From NCBI RefSeq assembly GCF_022581195.2, contig NC_061479.1:4278001-4342000 (forward strand): 64,000 bases of DNA, written 5' to 3'. Under the pieces are notes generated by a model, which was not told the origin of the DNA, ran no database searches, and saw nothing but the letters and a program-made list of their open reading frames with translations. Positions within the stretch are counted from its first letter, which is position 1. Each line of letters begins with the position of its first letter. This stretch comes from Helicoverpa zea. Lineage: Eukaryota; Arthropoda; Insecta; Lepidoptera; Noctuidae. The position numbers were made by a program, and so were the translations under genes. Shown one piece after another: positions 55,101-64,000 of the stretch.

Positions 55101-57740
55101 GAAACTAAGCATTGTTCTCAAGAAAGACGATTGAAATTACTACCTATATAGGTAATACATATTTTTAAGAATAAGATGGAATCACCATCATATTTCATCA
55201 TGATCATATTTCTTAAACTTGGTTTTTCGTAAGTTTTATCTGTTATATTTTTCTAAAGGTACCACCAGAAGACAAGTATTTACAAGCTCAGACAATGAAA
55301 GGTCTTTTAGGCAAACTAATCAAACAGATACCTGTAGAGGACAAAGTAATTTTCATTGGTAAGTCAGTATTATAGTTAACTTAATCCTGAAGTTGGCCAT
55401 TTGACGCTTCTCGCGTACGCAGAAGTGCTTGGTTTAATATATCTATTGACTTTTGTGATGTCAATAGCAGCTAACTTCAGACAATCAGAGCTTCTATATT
55501 TTTCTTTCTTCTTTAATGCTCAATTGTCATTTTTTATCAGTCATGTTTCCCCTTTATGTTCAATACAGCTACTTGCTCAAACCCATGGGTGGCACGCGCT
55601 AAACCAATGGTGAGCATATTTGACGAGATTCTGCTTGTACCGAGGACTGATTATGGAAGCTTACAGCAATACTTCTATCAGAAACTTCAAAGGCAAGTCA
55701 CTATTTCACAAGATTTACCAATTCTCTCAAAACACATGTTAATATCTTTAAAACGGCGCAACGGATTTCAATATGGATTTTGTAGTAGAGTTAGATGAAG
55801 GTTTTCTATATAATTTTAACCCATTCGAAGTCGAAGCGGGTCACTAAATCCCATTAACGTTATAAAGCAAGACACTCAGTTTCTTTGAACCCGCTAATCT
55901 CAAAAACTAATATATCTTTAAGTTTTTTATAGTAATAGCCCATTTCTTAAAGGAAAGCTATATTCTATTGGCTTACGTTTCCATTCTAACCAAAATTATC
56001 GGAGATAGCACATCTGACCTCCTCAACCCAGTTTACCCTAGCTACTTGACACCCCTTGGTAAGACTGGTTGCCAATCTTTCTAATTTCCTCTCCAGAATC
56101 AGGAGTATCCCTCGTGACTATAATGTCCAGGCTCTGGCACAGCTGCTGCAGGGGTTCAACTTCGGAGACATCATACAGGCTTACGAAGAAGTCATGACTC
56201 CTGACAGAATTGTCAGGTATGAATACAGGATAATAAGGCTTTCTTCATCCCATATTCTTCTTTCCGCCTTAGCGTCTATCTGAAAGAGCTCGTGGTTAAG
56301 AGAAGGTTTATATTCATGTTTCGGAAGGCACGATAAATTGTTGGATCCTGGCTGCCATTTGAGCATCTTTGGCAGTCGTTACGGGGAGACAGAAGCCAGA
56401 AAGTCTGTTAACCAGTCTTACTAAATGATGATGAATCAAGTATTTGTGTATTTTTCCAGATTAAATATCGAACAGCTCTCCCCTGGAGAAATATTGGAAG
56501 TTTTATTGCAAAAGGACTTGGAACCTTTGACGATGGATGTAAGTATCCTCCACAACATATCTAAAGTCTTGCTTCCACCAGCGGTTTTACTAGCTGATCT
56601 CTTGGATTCAACGGCGTCCTGAGATAACTATTACTCACACCTGGATGAAAAGCAGTATATGCTGTTCTAAGCCCTAGACTATTTGTGATTAGTCGTCACA
56701 GCCTAAAAATCGACCACTGCTGTACTGCTGTCTCCCCCAAGCTGGAAGGATTTGGGTTGGTGATTATCCATATGTGTAGCTCCAAACTACTGATGCAATT
56801 TAAATGTAGCCAGTTTTAATACCCAGTAGTAGCAGTTTTCAAATCATACCAAAATGCCTTTATTTTCAAGCTACCTTGGCCCATGAATGTATACTTTTTT
56901 GGGAAATCATCCCCTGTGGGTTATCAGTGTGAGGAAGTGTTAGGCTCTTACAGACTAAAACCCATCATGTTCCTTCTTATGGACCCAGTTATTATGTTCA
57001 ATCCTCCTCCGTGTGGGAGGAGGCCTATGCGCAGCAGTGGGACGATAAGAAGGCTGTAACAGTTCCTTCTTAAGGCCTTTATGTACCCGGGCCGCGGTAA
57101 CTTACGCGATCAATCCCGCAGCTCCGGCAGAATAGATGAACATATACCTAAAACACTAACATGTATATTATTTAATAAAAACCTTGTTATGACTAAATTA
57201 CTAGTATTTACTAGAACTTGAATAGTTTTGACGAACAGACAGACACAGATTTACTTTCGCAATAATGTTTCAAAATAAAGAATATAGGAACCTATATAAT
57301 TCTTACTAGCTTCCGCCCGCAGCTTCGTCCGCGCCTGTTTCGGTTATATCGCGTTTCCAAGAGAATTTCCCAAAAGTTCGGGATAAGGATTGTCCTATGT
57401 TCTTTCTCTAGTTTAACTCTATCTCTGTACCAAATTTTATTAAAATCAGTTCAGTGGTTCAGACGTGAAAGCCAGAGCTACTTTCGCACTTATACTATTA
57501 GTAGTGATAAACTGTTACGCACGAAACGAGAAACGTTTGTAATAATTACTAAGTAACTACGTTTTCAAAGGTAAATATTATCTTTTACAGGAATACCAAC
57601 GATACGTGACATTCTTCCTGCAGTACAGCTGGCTTCGAACTGAGAGGGAAACATATGACAGGATCAATTGGTTCAGAGATGATATGTACAAGAAACAGGC
57701 GAAGAAGGAAAAGGCCGAACAACAACAACATGCAGCTTAG
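40021..57740 (+). CDS. IQCA1: IQ and AAA domain-containing protein (IQCA1/DRC11 family), complete, 21 exons
   Basis: Spliced CDS: 40021-40134, 40562-40737, 41278-41380, 41630-41746, 42111-42228, 43096-43168, 45394-45519, 46383-46497, 47087-47235, 48013-48163, 48819-48986, 49793-49950, 50279-50429, 53264-53373, 53864-54027, 54576-54724, 55259-55358, 55569-55692, 56097-56216, 56460-56538, 57591-57740 (2,715 nt, 904 residues, a little longer than the roughly 820 of the human protein). Order: N-terminal helices, IQ motif split by an intron (about 265-285, LIQKVYR then REYMKIKRER), charged coiled coil 420-455, AAA+ module about 610-830 with Walker A GPERNGKS (about 647-654). The Walker B position reads VVFMKNVERV, without the Asp-Glu pair. 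Family role: subunit of the nexin-dynein regulatory complex on the axoneme, so expression in sperm or ciliated cells is expected. All introns are GT..AG except one GC..AG after 55692. The ATG is chosen because it is the first in frame, and a strong acceptor at 40010 suggests an upstream noncoding exon. Confidence 0.93.
40562..40737 (+). CDS. IQCA1: IQCA1 exon 2
   Basis: Encodes EKGMRLKERALPPEILGRNY and YLNSVHLQRAPYIQEIINVC, matching the N-terminal helical region of the family. Phase 2 end. Confidence 0.92.
41278..41380 (+). CDS. IQCA1: IQCA1 exon 3
   Basis: Encodes MYELRTELTHVIVNDYIYVD and LTQMRLTPADIQ. Its acceptor lies about 40 nt after a LINE 3' end fragment (41087-41235). Confidence 0.92.
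41630..41746 (+). CDS. IQCA1: IQCA1 exon 4
   Basis: Encodes IVVPYHFPLESRSENVEQAL and a basic tail IRRKKKRERPKK. The PYHFP segment is a family hallmark. Confidence 0.93.
42111..42228 (+). CDS. IQCA1: IQCA1 exon 5 (Pro-rich and acidic linker)
   Basis: Encodes VKPPPPVQRDSWLLPPAP then a Glu-rich run ending SEEEEETP. Low complexity, placed by frame and splice sites. Confidence 0.87.
42360..42722. mobile_element. TA-flanked MITE inserted in a SINE
   Basis: 363 bp. Ends CAGGAATGAATTTTA and inverse TAAAATTCATTCCTG, with subterminal GTGCGCAAA/TTTGCGCAC. TA duplicated. The SINE-A halves (42285-42359 and 42723-42838) rejoin exactly to the family sequence when one TA and the element are removed. Confidence 0.9.
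43096..43168 (+). CDS. IQCA1: IQCA1 exon 6
   Basis: Encodes SVHTLIPEIFIQTLTIQRHE. Phase 2 end joins the next exon at R-Q-W-R. Confidence 0.9.
43756..44517. mobile_element. Inverted-repeat element, about 760 bp, IQCA1 intron
   Basis: AAAGGACAATGCTCA at the left and its inverse at 44501-44515, with homologous arms about 165 bp long (shared CCCGGCGCAAA, CATAGGGGGCAT/ATGCCTCCTATG, GTGTGAAATTGCTATT). Arms are about 80% alike by eye, so older than other elements here. Confidence 0.75.
45394..45519 (+). CDS. IQCA1: IQCA1 exon 7 (into the IQ motif)
   Basis: Encodes AAKRTAFHLEKHPDAPIEMK and ends GRLIQKVYR, the first half of the IQ motif. The donor GTTCGT is weak, and a GC-rich TTA-flanked element starts 37 nt into the intron. 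Confidence 0.91.
45557..45968. mobile_element. GC-rich MITE with TTA duplication, 37 nt after an IQCA1 donor
   Basis: 412 bp. Ends GGGTGCGTCCACATCTGGCG and its inverse, TTA at 45554-45556 and 45969-45971. Inverted arms extend at least 60 bp and are dense in CGCGAGC/GCTCGCG words. The several long frames across it arise from high GC. Confidence 0.85.
46383..46497 (+). CDS. IQCA1: IQCA1 exon 8 (IQ motif, second half)
   Basis: Encodes EYMKIKRERVKDTKRDILLG and LIPDPFRSGPSFFEENNK. Donor GTTGGA is weak but frame is kept. Confidence 0.92.
46852..47015 (+). mobile_element. Repeat family D (short SINE-like unit)
   Basis: GGGGCTGCGGGATTGT, GAGTTACCGCGGCC, TTAGTCAGTAAGAGTCTGAC and CCCACAGCGGGAGGGGTCAT. 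Other copies: 25587-25715 (+), 39885-39985 (+), 49329-49490 (+), 50460-50597 plus 52786-52815 (-, split), 54903-55070 (-), 56900-56979 plus 57063-57130 (-, split), 60629-60755 (-). Confidence 0.83.
47087..47235 (+). CDS. IQCA1: IQCA1 exon 9
   Basis: Encodes VYERRRQTRLKITKAYLKEL and DQIDDITDEIRTWFKEW, a conserved helical stretch after the IQ motif. Confidence 0.94.
47626..47870. mobile_element. GC-rich MITE with TAA duplication
   Basis: 245 bp. Ends GGCGATTATCACACGGTACC and the inverse GGTGCCGTGTTTAATCGCC, with TAA at 47623-47625 and 47871-47873. Interior repeats ACCGCC/GGCGGT words. Confidence 0.83.
48013..48163 (+). CDS. IQCA1: IQCA1 exon 10
   Basis: Encodes FPEFPYEIEGGTILVVRGDF, then a charged helix (EKLEDDEKKLAESKGRTPDQ). 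Strongly conserved family region. Confidence 0.94.
48240..48400. repeat. Unclassified interspersed repeat in IQCA1 intron
   Basis: Contains GTGCAAAATTTCATCCTAAT and AGTGGGTCAAATTAAGATTC, a widespread insect LINE-tail style recognised by eye. No coding sequence. Confidence 0.45.
48819..48986 (+). CDS. IQCA1: IQCA1 exon 11 (charged coiled coil)
   Basis: Lys/Glu/Ala-rich helix (AKEDAKLKAQLAKEAKKKEE), then CNPFTDPGYRLQESHVMHSL. 56 codons, phase 0 at both ends. Confidence 0.93.
49793..49950 (+). CDS. IQCA1: IQCA1 exon 12
   Basis: Encodes RNYRSSWSLFDELPAENYGD and MKPLLTEELMKEIHLDCRKY. Confidence 0.94.
50279..50429 (+). CDS. IQCA1: IQCA1 exon 13
   Basis: Encodes LDLKMLIKMHQQDFKKIGWK then a Lys/Pro-rich segment (PRKKPKKPPVHKP). 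The next intron (50430-53263) is mostly the palindromic element. Confidence 0.92.
50598..52785. mobile_element. 2.2-kb palindromic element with satellite-like core, nested in a SINE
   Basis: Terminal inverted repeats begin TAGTCCCCAG[G/T]CCGGCG at 50598 and end at 52785, with 3-bp duplication GCG (50595-50597, 52786-52788). Each arm is built of 140-bp subrepeats: GTCGATATGACGTCACT-like starts at 50744, 50884 and 51024, inverses at 52343, 52483 and 52623. The core (about 51253-52200) is six or so diverged direct monomers of about 152 bp. It interrupts a repeat-D SINE copy whose halves flank it (50460-50597, 52786-52815). No coding sequence is seen. The superfamily is unknown. Confidence 0.85.
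51253..52200. repeat. Tandem array of about 152-bp diverged monomers
   Basis: The phrase CATACCACTTA or CATACTTCCGAC recurs near 51253, 51410, 51564, 51716, 51866, 52015 and 52167, spaced 149-157 bp. Each is followed by a TTAGTA[T/C]TTTAGAAG-like stretch and a later TCAATCAAAAG-like stretch. Monomers grade from one subtype to another along the array. Confidence 0.8.
52925..53200 (-). mobile_element. SINE family C
   Basis: Contains TTTCACAAAGCAGCCCGTAG, TCTTGCGCCTGATCTCTCTC and TGCACTATAATATGTCCTGC. Other copies: 1810-2060 (-), 3985-4130 (+), 5115-5220 (-), 14885-14995 (-), 40395-40500 (-), 59935-60060 (+). Confidence 0.83.
53264..53373 (+). CDS. IQCA1: IQCA1 exon 14 (before AAA module)
   Basis: Encodes GLFDIGIVTKPTTKLHDIIG and YAAYEFNIRDPDAT. 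Phase 2 end. Confidence 0.92.
53864..54027 (+). CDS. IQCA1: IQCA1 exon 15 (Walker A)
   Basis: Encodes PGVGDIRNRLMLSCILGCG, then VMLLGPERNGKSFMADAVAG, a P-loop fitting GxxxxGK[ST]. Confidence 0.95.
54062..54165 (+). repeat. GAAA-rich simple repeat
   Basis: Purine tract of GAAAGAAA/GCAAGCGAG units in the intron after the Walker A exon of IQCA1. Confidence 0.8.
54576..54724 (+). CDS. IQCA1: IQCA1 exon 16 (degenerate Walker B position)
   Basis: Encodes RPQKMLSQVFTTARAFQP, then AVVFMKNVERVFTVK. A hydrophobic strand is followed by Lys-Asn where ATPase-active AAA proteins have Asp-Glu. Confidence 0.94.
55259..55358 (+). CDS. IQCA1: IQCA1 exon 17
   Basis: Encodes MKGLLGKLIKQIPVEDKVIF, leading into the sensor-1 strand. 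Confidence 0.93.
55569..55692 (+). CDS. IQCA1: IQCA1 exon 18 (sensor 1; GC donor)
   Basis: Encodes ATCSNPWVARAKPMVSIFDE and ILLVPRTDYGSLQQYFYQKL. The Asn of CSN lies where sensor 1 is expected. The following donor is AG|GCAAGT, a GC-AG intron with otherwise perfect consensus. Confidence 0.93.
56097..56216 (+). CDS. IQCA1: IQCA1 exon 19 (AAA lid)
   Basis: Encodes ALAQLLQGFNFGDIIQAYEE, matching the C-terminal helical lid. Confidence 0.94.
56460..56538 (+). CDS. IQCA1: IQCA1 exon 20
   Basis: Encodes LNIEQLSPGEILEVLLQKDL then EPLTMD. Phase 0 end at GTAAGT. Confidence 0.92.
56980..57062 (+). mobile_element. 5'-truncated SINE-A inserted in a repeat-D copy
   Basis: Carries the family-A 3' end (GCGCAGCAGTGGGACGATAA) and is flanked by the 10-bp duplication TTCCTTCTTA (56970-56979, 57063-57072). 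Confidence 0.88.
57591..57740 (+). CDS. IQCA1: IQCA1 exon 21 (terminal)
   Basis: Encodes FFLQYSWLRTERETYDRINW and ends AEKAEQQQHAA-like in a short Gln/His run (EQQQHAA) before TAG at 57738-57740. A conserved C-terminal helix. Confidence 0.93.
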   Translation, partial: EYQRYVTFFLQYSWLRTERETYDRINWFRDDMYKKQAKKEKAEQQQHAA

Positions 57741-57786
57741 ATTTAAAAGTCTAGATAATATAATCAAGCACGTATAGGCATGTGGA

Positions 57787-57792
57787 ATTAAA
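57787..57792 (+). terminator. IQCA1 possible poly(A) signal
   Basis: ATTAAA variant 47 nt after the stop. No AATAAA is seen nearer. Confidence 0.45.
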
Positions 57793-58699
57793 GAAAAATT
57801 GTAATTACCAACTTTAATAATGTAACTAATGTCTTGTCTGTCAATTGCTGCGGTGGAAGCATCAAAATCGATTCAGCCTCATTATCCTCCGAGCCTTTTT
57901 CCCAACCATGTTGGGGTTGGCTTCCAGTCTAACCGGATTCAGCTGAGTACTAGTGCTTTACAAGAAGCGACTGCCTATCTGACCTCCTCAACCCAGTTAC
58001 CCGGGCAACTCGATACCCCTTGGTTAGACTGGTGTCAGACTTACTGGCTTCTAAAAATCGATTTAGCGTAACGTGAGATAGTTGCGCACAAACATACATA
58101 GGTATATGCAGGCCAAACTGATTATATCGTTTATTCGAAAGTATTTTGTCCGTCTTTTAGATAAATCTAAAATTTCAATGGACACGTTTTTTTTTTTTTC
58201 TCTCACAAATAAATAAGAACGAAAAGAACACGTTAGAATTCTGTGTTACGTCAAAACTTAAAGGTGACGTCACAAGCTCTCATTCCCACCTTTTCTTGTA
58301 TCATTCTTGTATCATCATCATCATCATCTTCTCCATAGGACTTCTACTGCTGACCATAGGCCTTCCCCATTGATTTCCAAGAAGACTGGTTCCCGTGCAG
58401 GCTTTCAACCAGTCAACTGCCTCAGATTCTCTGACCTCCTTATTGATGGCTATCCTATCTATTTATATATTGATGGCTATTTGGCTCCATCAGCCCCCAG
58501 CCATATATTATTTGTGCTATGGGTTAAAATGTTGCCACTTGCAATGCTTTTTATCCACTGGGGTATGTTGGTCACTCTTGTTCCTCTTCATCACGCAATG
58601 TACTATTTATATTATCTGTTTAAAATTAATTGATTTGCAAGCCAATTTTCAAGCCTAATGTGTTTGATTAAAGACCCCTTTTTTGTTAATTTTTCTTTA

Positions 58700-59504
58700 G
58701 ACCTGGACTCCACTAAAACGGACATGAATTATATATGTAGATCGGACTCACTTACATAGCGACGCGACGTCCGATCCTCAATTATTTGAAGTAATCTTGT
58801 CCTGAAAGCGGGGACGCATTACCTATCAAAGACCAATACTATATGGCTGTCTGTCTAAAAAAAGCGAAGCGAAGCTGCGGATATGGGAAATATGTAAAAA
58901 CCAATTAGATTGTGTAAAATCTAAAACAATCTTTAAAATCAATGCTTTTTCTCAGTTGTTTATTTAGCACCGCAGTCTCGCTCCGCTTTTGTTTATTTTG
59001 TTTCCGCTTTTGTTAATACTGAGCTGATGTATCATATTAATATGGAACTACAAAGCGAGATTAAAGCTATTCCACGCTGAGAATAACCTAGGTTTCAATG
59101 TGAAGCAAAGATGTGAGATTTTCGTAAAATGACGATCGCAAATTCGAAGCGGATTCAGAGCGGCTCGGAAATTAAAATGGAACATTGATGGATGAACAAT
59201 TTATTGAAAGAATAGAAATATATCCATGTTATGCCTATTAAACATACATTAGAGCAGCTCTGTTTTACCGTGGTTTTCTATAACCTATCCATTCATCGAT
59301 TAAAGATTGAATTTTGTCAATAACTCTATATATAAATTACTTATGCCTTTCAATCTCTAATCGCAAAACAAAGGATAGATATTTTATAGAAATTCGCAAT
59401 TGGCACGCGTCTTCGTAAAAGTTCGTTAGTTACATCGAAGCTGAAATATATCTTGATATTCGCTTTGGATATCTTAGCATGACCGTTTTGGTGGAGTCCA
59501 GGCC
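58700..59504. mobile_element. MITE with TTA duplication, 805 bp
   Basis: Ends G[A/G]CCTGGACTCCAC[T/C]AAAA and inverse; TTA at 58697-58699 and 59505-59507. Intergenic, downstream of IQCA1. No coding sequence. Confidence 0.83.
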
Positions 59505-60424
59505 TTACCTCAATAACAACTTTTTTTTTAATGTTCAGTGTATTATTGTGATTTTTTAAGATTAATGAGAAATTGTCCGATTTGTTTTTGTATAACGTAC
59601 CTAGTCGATTTTCAAAATGTTTTTTTTTTGTTAACTTGTCAGATTTGGATGAAACTTAATATAGTTTTAGATGTTAAGTGTTAAGGGTAAAGTGAATAAA
59701 AAATATGTAAAGTTTTATTTGGTATGCAACGTAATAAAATATTTTGTTTTAAGGACTGTGTTTCATTTATTTCTAAATAGCTTTTCACCGCATATGATAA
59801 ATGTAGCCTACATATGTTACTTGGGGATATTCTAGCTTTCCAAAAGTGGAAGAATTTTTCATTTCGATTCAGTAGTTCTTGAGCCTTAACGATACAAACA
59901 AAAAAATGTTTCCGCTTTTTTTTATAAAAAAATAAGGAGATTAGCCAACTGCGCAGGACATATTATAGTACACGAGTATTTGCGCAGACACAGGTGCACT
60001 CACTATTCCTTCACTCTCATAGCTCGATGGGATGGCAATCCGACACGATAGGTCTTGATTTATGTTTATTAGAAAAGGTATAAGGCTTTAACGTGAAATC
60101 GCAAAAGCGATTTGCATGTAATTTGACAAAGAAGACAAACTACATAGGCTACTTCGTACCCCAGAATAATATAATCATTCAGAACGCGAGTGAAATTGCG
60201 GGAAACAATGTAGCAAAATAATCTGTCATACTTTAGCCCACCATTTTTTTACATTTCATTTATATAGAAAATCATACGCAGATCTAATTAATAACACGAT
60301 TCAATTGTTTTTTTCACACAAATAAAACTTGCCAATTTCACGGCTAAAACATAAGGCATTGTTGTCAAATATGTACATTTTTTCAATGGATTGCGAAGCC
60401 GAATCTTTTAAACCATGGAGAACA

Positions 60425-60560
60425 AAATAACCAGCGGAGATGTCATAGCGCAAAATCTCCTAAGAAAGTAGCGCGACAACATGCGGGTGTTCGGGGGACG
60501 AGGAACATTACAAGCTCCGCTCTTACATGCCTTCTATAGAACCCGCCCACTATTTTCAAT
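60425..60560 (+). repeat. Interspersed repeat shared with 5355-5640 (-) and 63215-63390
   Basis: Shares AAATCTCCTAAGAAAGTAGC, CAACATGCGGGTGTTCGGGG and flanking GCGGAGATGTCAT. Class unknown. Confidence 0.6.
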
Positions 60561-60800
60561 CATTGACAGATTGGTTTTGATTTGACTAGAAACCCGAACC
60601 CCTCGCTAGTTCAGGTAACTAATCACGCCTTTTTTATATGACGGCAAAAAACATCAAATTACCCTTACCGCTGTGGGTTAGCAGCGTTGAGGGAGTGTCA
60701 GACCTTTACTGACTAAAAATCCACCTTGTACCTTTCGAACAACCCCGCAGCCCCGGCAGGATAGACGGATAACTTAAACATTAACATGAATATTATTATA

Positions 60801-61390
60801 CAGGGTTACTGGTAAGTAGACCGCATCCTTTCATGAGGTGATAGTATAGGTCAATACGGACAAATTTGACCATGGCATACACTGGGCAAAAGTTAACCCG
60901 TTTCAAGATAATCGAATTCCAAGATCAGTCGTCTAGGTACACGTATAAATTTTCATTATTAGTCAAAAGTCTCGTTTTTGTGGATTTTTGTGTGTTTTTG
61001 GATAGAAGATGAATCACTTCATAATAACAAACCATAAAACTGTACAAATCACAGAGGAAATTATAGCGAACAGCAATTACTTTTTTAGTAGCTATTTTCT
61101 CAAAAATATTACTCTTCATTTTTTTGTGCAGAATACTTAAAAAACATCAACATTTATCTAGCTATCCAAAAAGGCACAAAACACACAAAAAACCGCAAAA
61201 ACGAGACTTTTAACTAATAATAAAAATGTATACGGGTACCTACCTAGACGACTTGTAAAGAAAAAATCTTGAAATTCGATTATCTTGAAACGGGTTAACT
61301 TTTGCCCAGTGTATCCCATGGTCAAATTTGTCCATATTGACCTATACTATCACCTCATGAAAGGATGCGGTCTACTTACCAGTAACCCTG
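60801..61390. mobile_element. TA-flanked long-arm MITE, copy 2
   Basis: 590 bp, same ends as copy 1, TA at 60799-60800 and 61391-61392. It interrupts a repeat whose uninterrupted relative lies at 57130-57235 (ATGTATATTATTTAAT.. and CTAGAACTTGAATAGTTTTG). Confidence 0.86.
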
Positions 61391-62062
61391 TATACAAAAT
61401 TGTTATGACTACATTATAGTATTTACTAGAACTTGAATAGTTTTGAACTAATCACGTTTCTTGACCTACAAGAAGGCATCCTTATGGCATCTCCGCTATC
61501 TTGCCTTCCTCCGTGTTATAAACGTTTACAACGTACGTGTTTTAGAATTGATGTTTAGGTCTAAAGTACTGTCGTGAAGAAAAGTATTAATGATTAGGAG
61601 ATAGAAAAGAAAAAACAAGGATTTATTATGTTGTATTTTCAAAAGTTGCCTCGTAGGTCTAGTTGTTGCATACCGTGATTGCTGTGCACTAGGTCTCGGG
61701 TTTAATTCCCGGGTCGGGCAGAAAACGGAGTAGGTACCAGTGTTTTACAAGGAACGACTGCCTATCGGACCTCCTCAACCCAGTTATCCGGGCAACCCAA
61801 TACCCCTTGGTAAGACTGGCTGTCAGCCTTATTAGCTTCTGACTACCCGTACGTAACGACTGCCTAAGATGTTCAATGACAGCCGGGACCTACAGTTTAA
61901 CGTGCCATCCGAAACACAGTCATTGGTGTCCAAGATATATTAAAAAGTACATACAAACTTAGAAAAATTGCATTGGTACTTGCCTGTTCTGGAATCGAAA
62001 ACCATCATACTTGGGAGGATGGTTCTTTACCCACTAGGACACCACAACTTCATTGTGTCTTA

Positions 62063-62260
62063 GGCTCTAGACAGACGGACTGCATTTCAACTGCAAATCA
62101 ACTTCAGAACACGACTGCACGCCGACTGCAATTCAACTGCAAGCGGACTGCAGGTTTGATTTGTAGTTCTATTGCAGTCGTGTCAACTGCATTCAAACTG
62201 CCCTTGAACTGCAATTTGCAGTTGGATTGCAGTTCAAATGCAGTCCGTCTGTCTAGAGCC
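62063..62260. mobile_element. MITE with TTA duplication, CTGCA-word interior
   Basis: 198 bp. Ends GGCTCTAGACAGACGGACTG and inverse; TTA at 62060-62062 and 62261-62263. Interior is built of AACTGCA/TGCAGTT words. It sits within or next to a repeat-B copy. Confidence 0.86.
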
Positions 62261-64000
62261 TTACCTACAATATCAATTATAAAATATTGATGTTATCAAA
62301 CATTTGTGTTTGACAGTACTCAAGTAAAATATTTAAGGAGACGAGGCACTCATCCAATTGTGTTGAAAATGTTTCAAAACAGCGTATTGGCTGTAGTTAG
62401 GTTTGTAACCAATTGTCATATCAGACTTATTGTATTACCTGGCTAGTATTTTTTAACTTTTAGCCATTCAGTTAAGTGAGGATTATAACGATCAGACGTG
62501 TTCAGAGTGTAATTTCAATAATCCTAATTGTGGTGTTCAAAATATTAGTTCTTTATATGTGATTTTGTTGACTGGATCCGTTGATATGTTCGGATTTTTG
62601 GATTCTGAAAACTGAGTCCTGTTAGTGACTTTCTAATTAAAGGTAAGATATTTTATGAATTCTTAATAGGTATCTTAATATTTTCCAACGTATAATCGGG
62701 TTCCAGGATGGTAATTTTTTGGACTTTATAATATTACACATTATATGGATGGACAAGTAATACTTGATCATCATATTATTATCATCATGAAGAGTTTCTC
62801 CGTGTTTCGTAAGGCACGTTGAATTAATGAGTCCAGGCTAGCATTTGAACAGCTTTGGCAGTCGTTACGGTTAGTTATAATAAGCCAGAAAGTCTGACAA
62901 ACAGTCTTACAGTAATCCATTAAAATGGACTGAGAGGATCAGAAAGGCAGTCGCTCCTTGTAAAACACTGGTACTCAGCTGCATCCGGTGAGACTGGAAG
63001 CCGATCTCTACATGTTGAAAAAAGGCCAGGCCGAATTGCTAACCTCATATCTGACGCTCTGACAGCCGACTGGTGACGGTATAACCACCACAGCTCCAAG
63101 TGCTCGGAGATAGGTAGTCAGAAGCCAGTAAGTGTGACACCAGACTAACCAAGGGGTTTCCCGGGTAACTGAGTTGGTCAGATAGGGCAGTCGCTCCTTG
63201 TAGTCTTCGAGTTCTTTGAGAAATCTGTGAACGATTTTTGGTATTACAATAAATGGACGGGTCTAAGGCGGGTATAAGGCGTATATAAGGGTGAAAACAA
63301 TAAAGTTCCTCATCCCACGAGCATCCAAATTTTGGCGCGTTACTTTCTTAGGCGATTTCCATTATGGTACCTCCGCTAGTCATTTTTTTCTCCATGCCAA
63401 TGGTTCATCCGGTCGTAGAAAACAACATAATTGTTCTTTGCTTCCAATCACACGGCTACGATTATCAACATAGATCTATTATACATATACTTGTATATAC
63501 TTATGTGTTGCTGGGGAGTTTGTTCCAACACTTCTTCCCAGCAAAAACATATAAGCAGTGACATAGACTGAAAGCCGACCCCAACATAGTTGGGAAAAGG
63601 CGCAGGAGATGATTTTGATCTCCTTACAAACAAATGTAAAACTGTTGCTATCACCATCCTCATCCTCCGAGCCTTTTCCAAATTTTTCAAATCAGAACTG
63701 TCCGCGTCCTATGCTCTATGGAGCTATATAGCGTTACTTACCATTGGATAAAAAGTAAAGCCTATATATAGCCTTTTTGAACCAGTCTAACCAAGGGATA
63801 TCGGGTTGCCTGGGTAACTGGGTTGAGGAGGTCAGATAGGGCAGTCGCTCCTTGTAAAACACTGGTAATCAGCTGAATCCGGTAAGACTGGAAACCGACC
63901 CCAACATAGTTGGGAAAAGGCTCGGGAGTTGATGATAGCCTTTTAAAATAAATGGGCAATACGTAAAAAAAAAAATTTTGAAATGGGATCAGTGGTTCCT

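Larger units (their letters stand above)
57793..64000. other. Intergenic region downstream of IQCA1: repeats only
   Basis: SINE-B copies, MITEs at 58700-59504, 60801-61390 and 62063-62260, repeat D (60629-60755), a SINE-C piece and a truncated LINE tail (63508-63560). No exon is recognised. Confidence 0.6.

Noticed and set aside
58307..58658. 108- and 87-residue frames downstream of IQCA1
   Set aside because: They begin in a (CAT)n repeat and a reversed LINE end; hydrophobic character comes from T-rich sequence.

Overview
This is 64 kb of animal nuclear DNA, most likely from a moth or butterfly. The genes have many short exons with GT..AG introns. The introns and intergenic DNA are packed with tRNA-derived SINEs, truncated LINEs and inverted-repeat transposons of the kind common in Lepidoptera (noctuid-like by impression; no search was possible). 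There is no operon structure, CRISPR array or rRNA, and no tRNA gene I can defend.

Two genes are supported, both on the + strand. (1) 10367-34487 is the 3' part (21 exons, about 1,373 residues) of a TBC1D1/TBC1D4 (AS160)-type Rab GTPase-activating protein, the orthologue of Drosophila pollux. It holds the end of PTB domain 1, a complete PTB domain 2, a calmodulin-binding-like helix, a TBC GAP domain with both catalytic fingers intact, and a C-terminal coiled coil. Its 5' exons lie upstream of the window. (2) 40021-57740 is a complete 21-exon gene (904 residues) for an IQ- and AAA-domain protein of the IQCA1/DRC11 family, a dynein regulatory complex subunit of motile cilia and flagella. Its Walker A motif is intact but its Walker B position is degenerate.

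Layout: 1-10366 is upstream intron or 5' flank holding only repeats, including a 2.2-kb inverted-repeat element (7482-9661). 10367-34487 is the pollux orthologue. Its introns carry a copia LTR retrotransposon with both LTRs and target duplications (16800-21634), a foldback-like element (21950-23400), a 5'-truncated LINE (about 23440-25446) and a THAP-related element (27311-28295). 34488-40020 is intergenic, with a hAT element nested in another inverted-repeat element. 40021-57740 is IQCA1, whose largest intron holds a 2.2-kb palindromic element with 140-bp subrepeats in its arms and a core of about 152-bp tandem monomers (50598-52785). 57741-64000 is repeat-filled intergenic DNA.

The two genes have unrelated roles (membrane traffic and insulin/Akt signalling; axonemal motility), and nothing in the sequence links them beyond orientation. 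The more unusual content is in the mobile elements. There are at least five small elements with 3-bp TTA/TAA duplications, several datable nested insertions, and an internally collapsed element with two inward-pointing first exons, one of them THAP-like.
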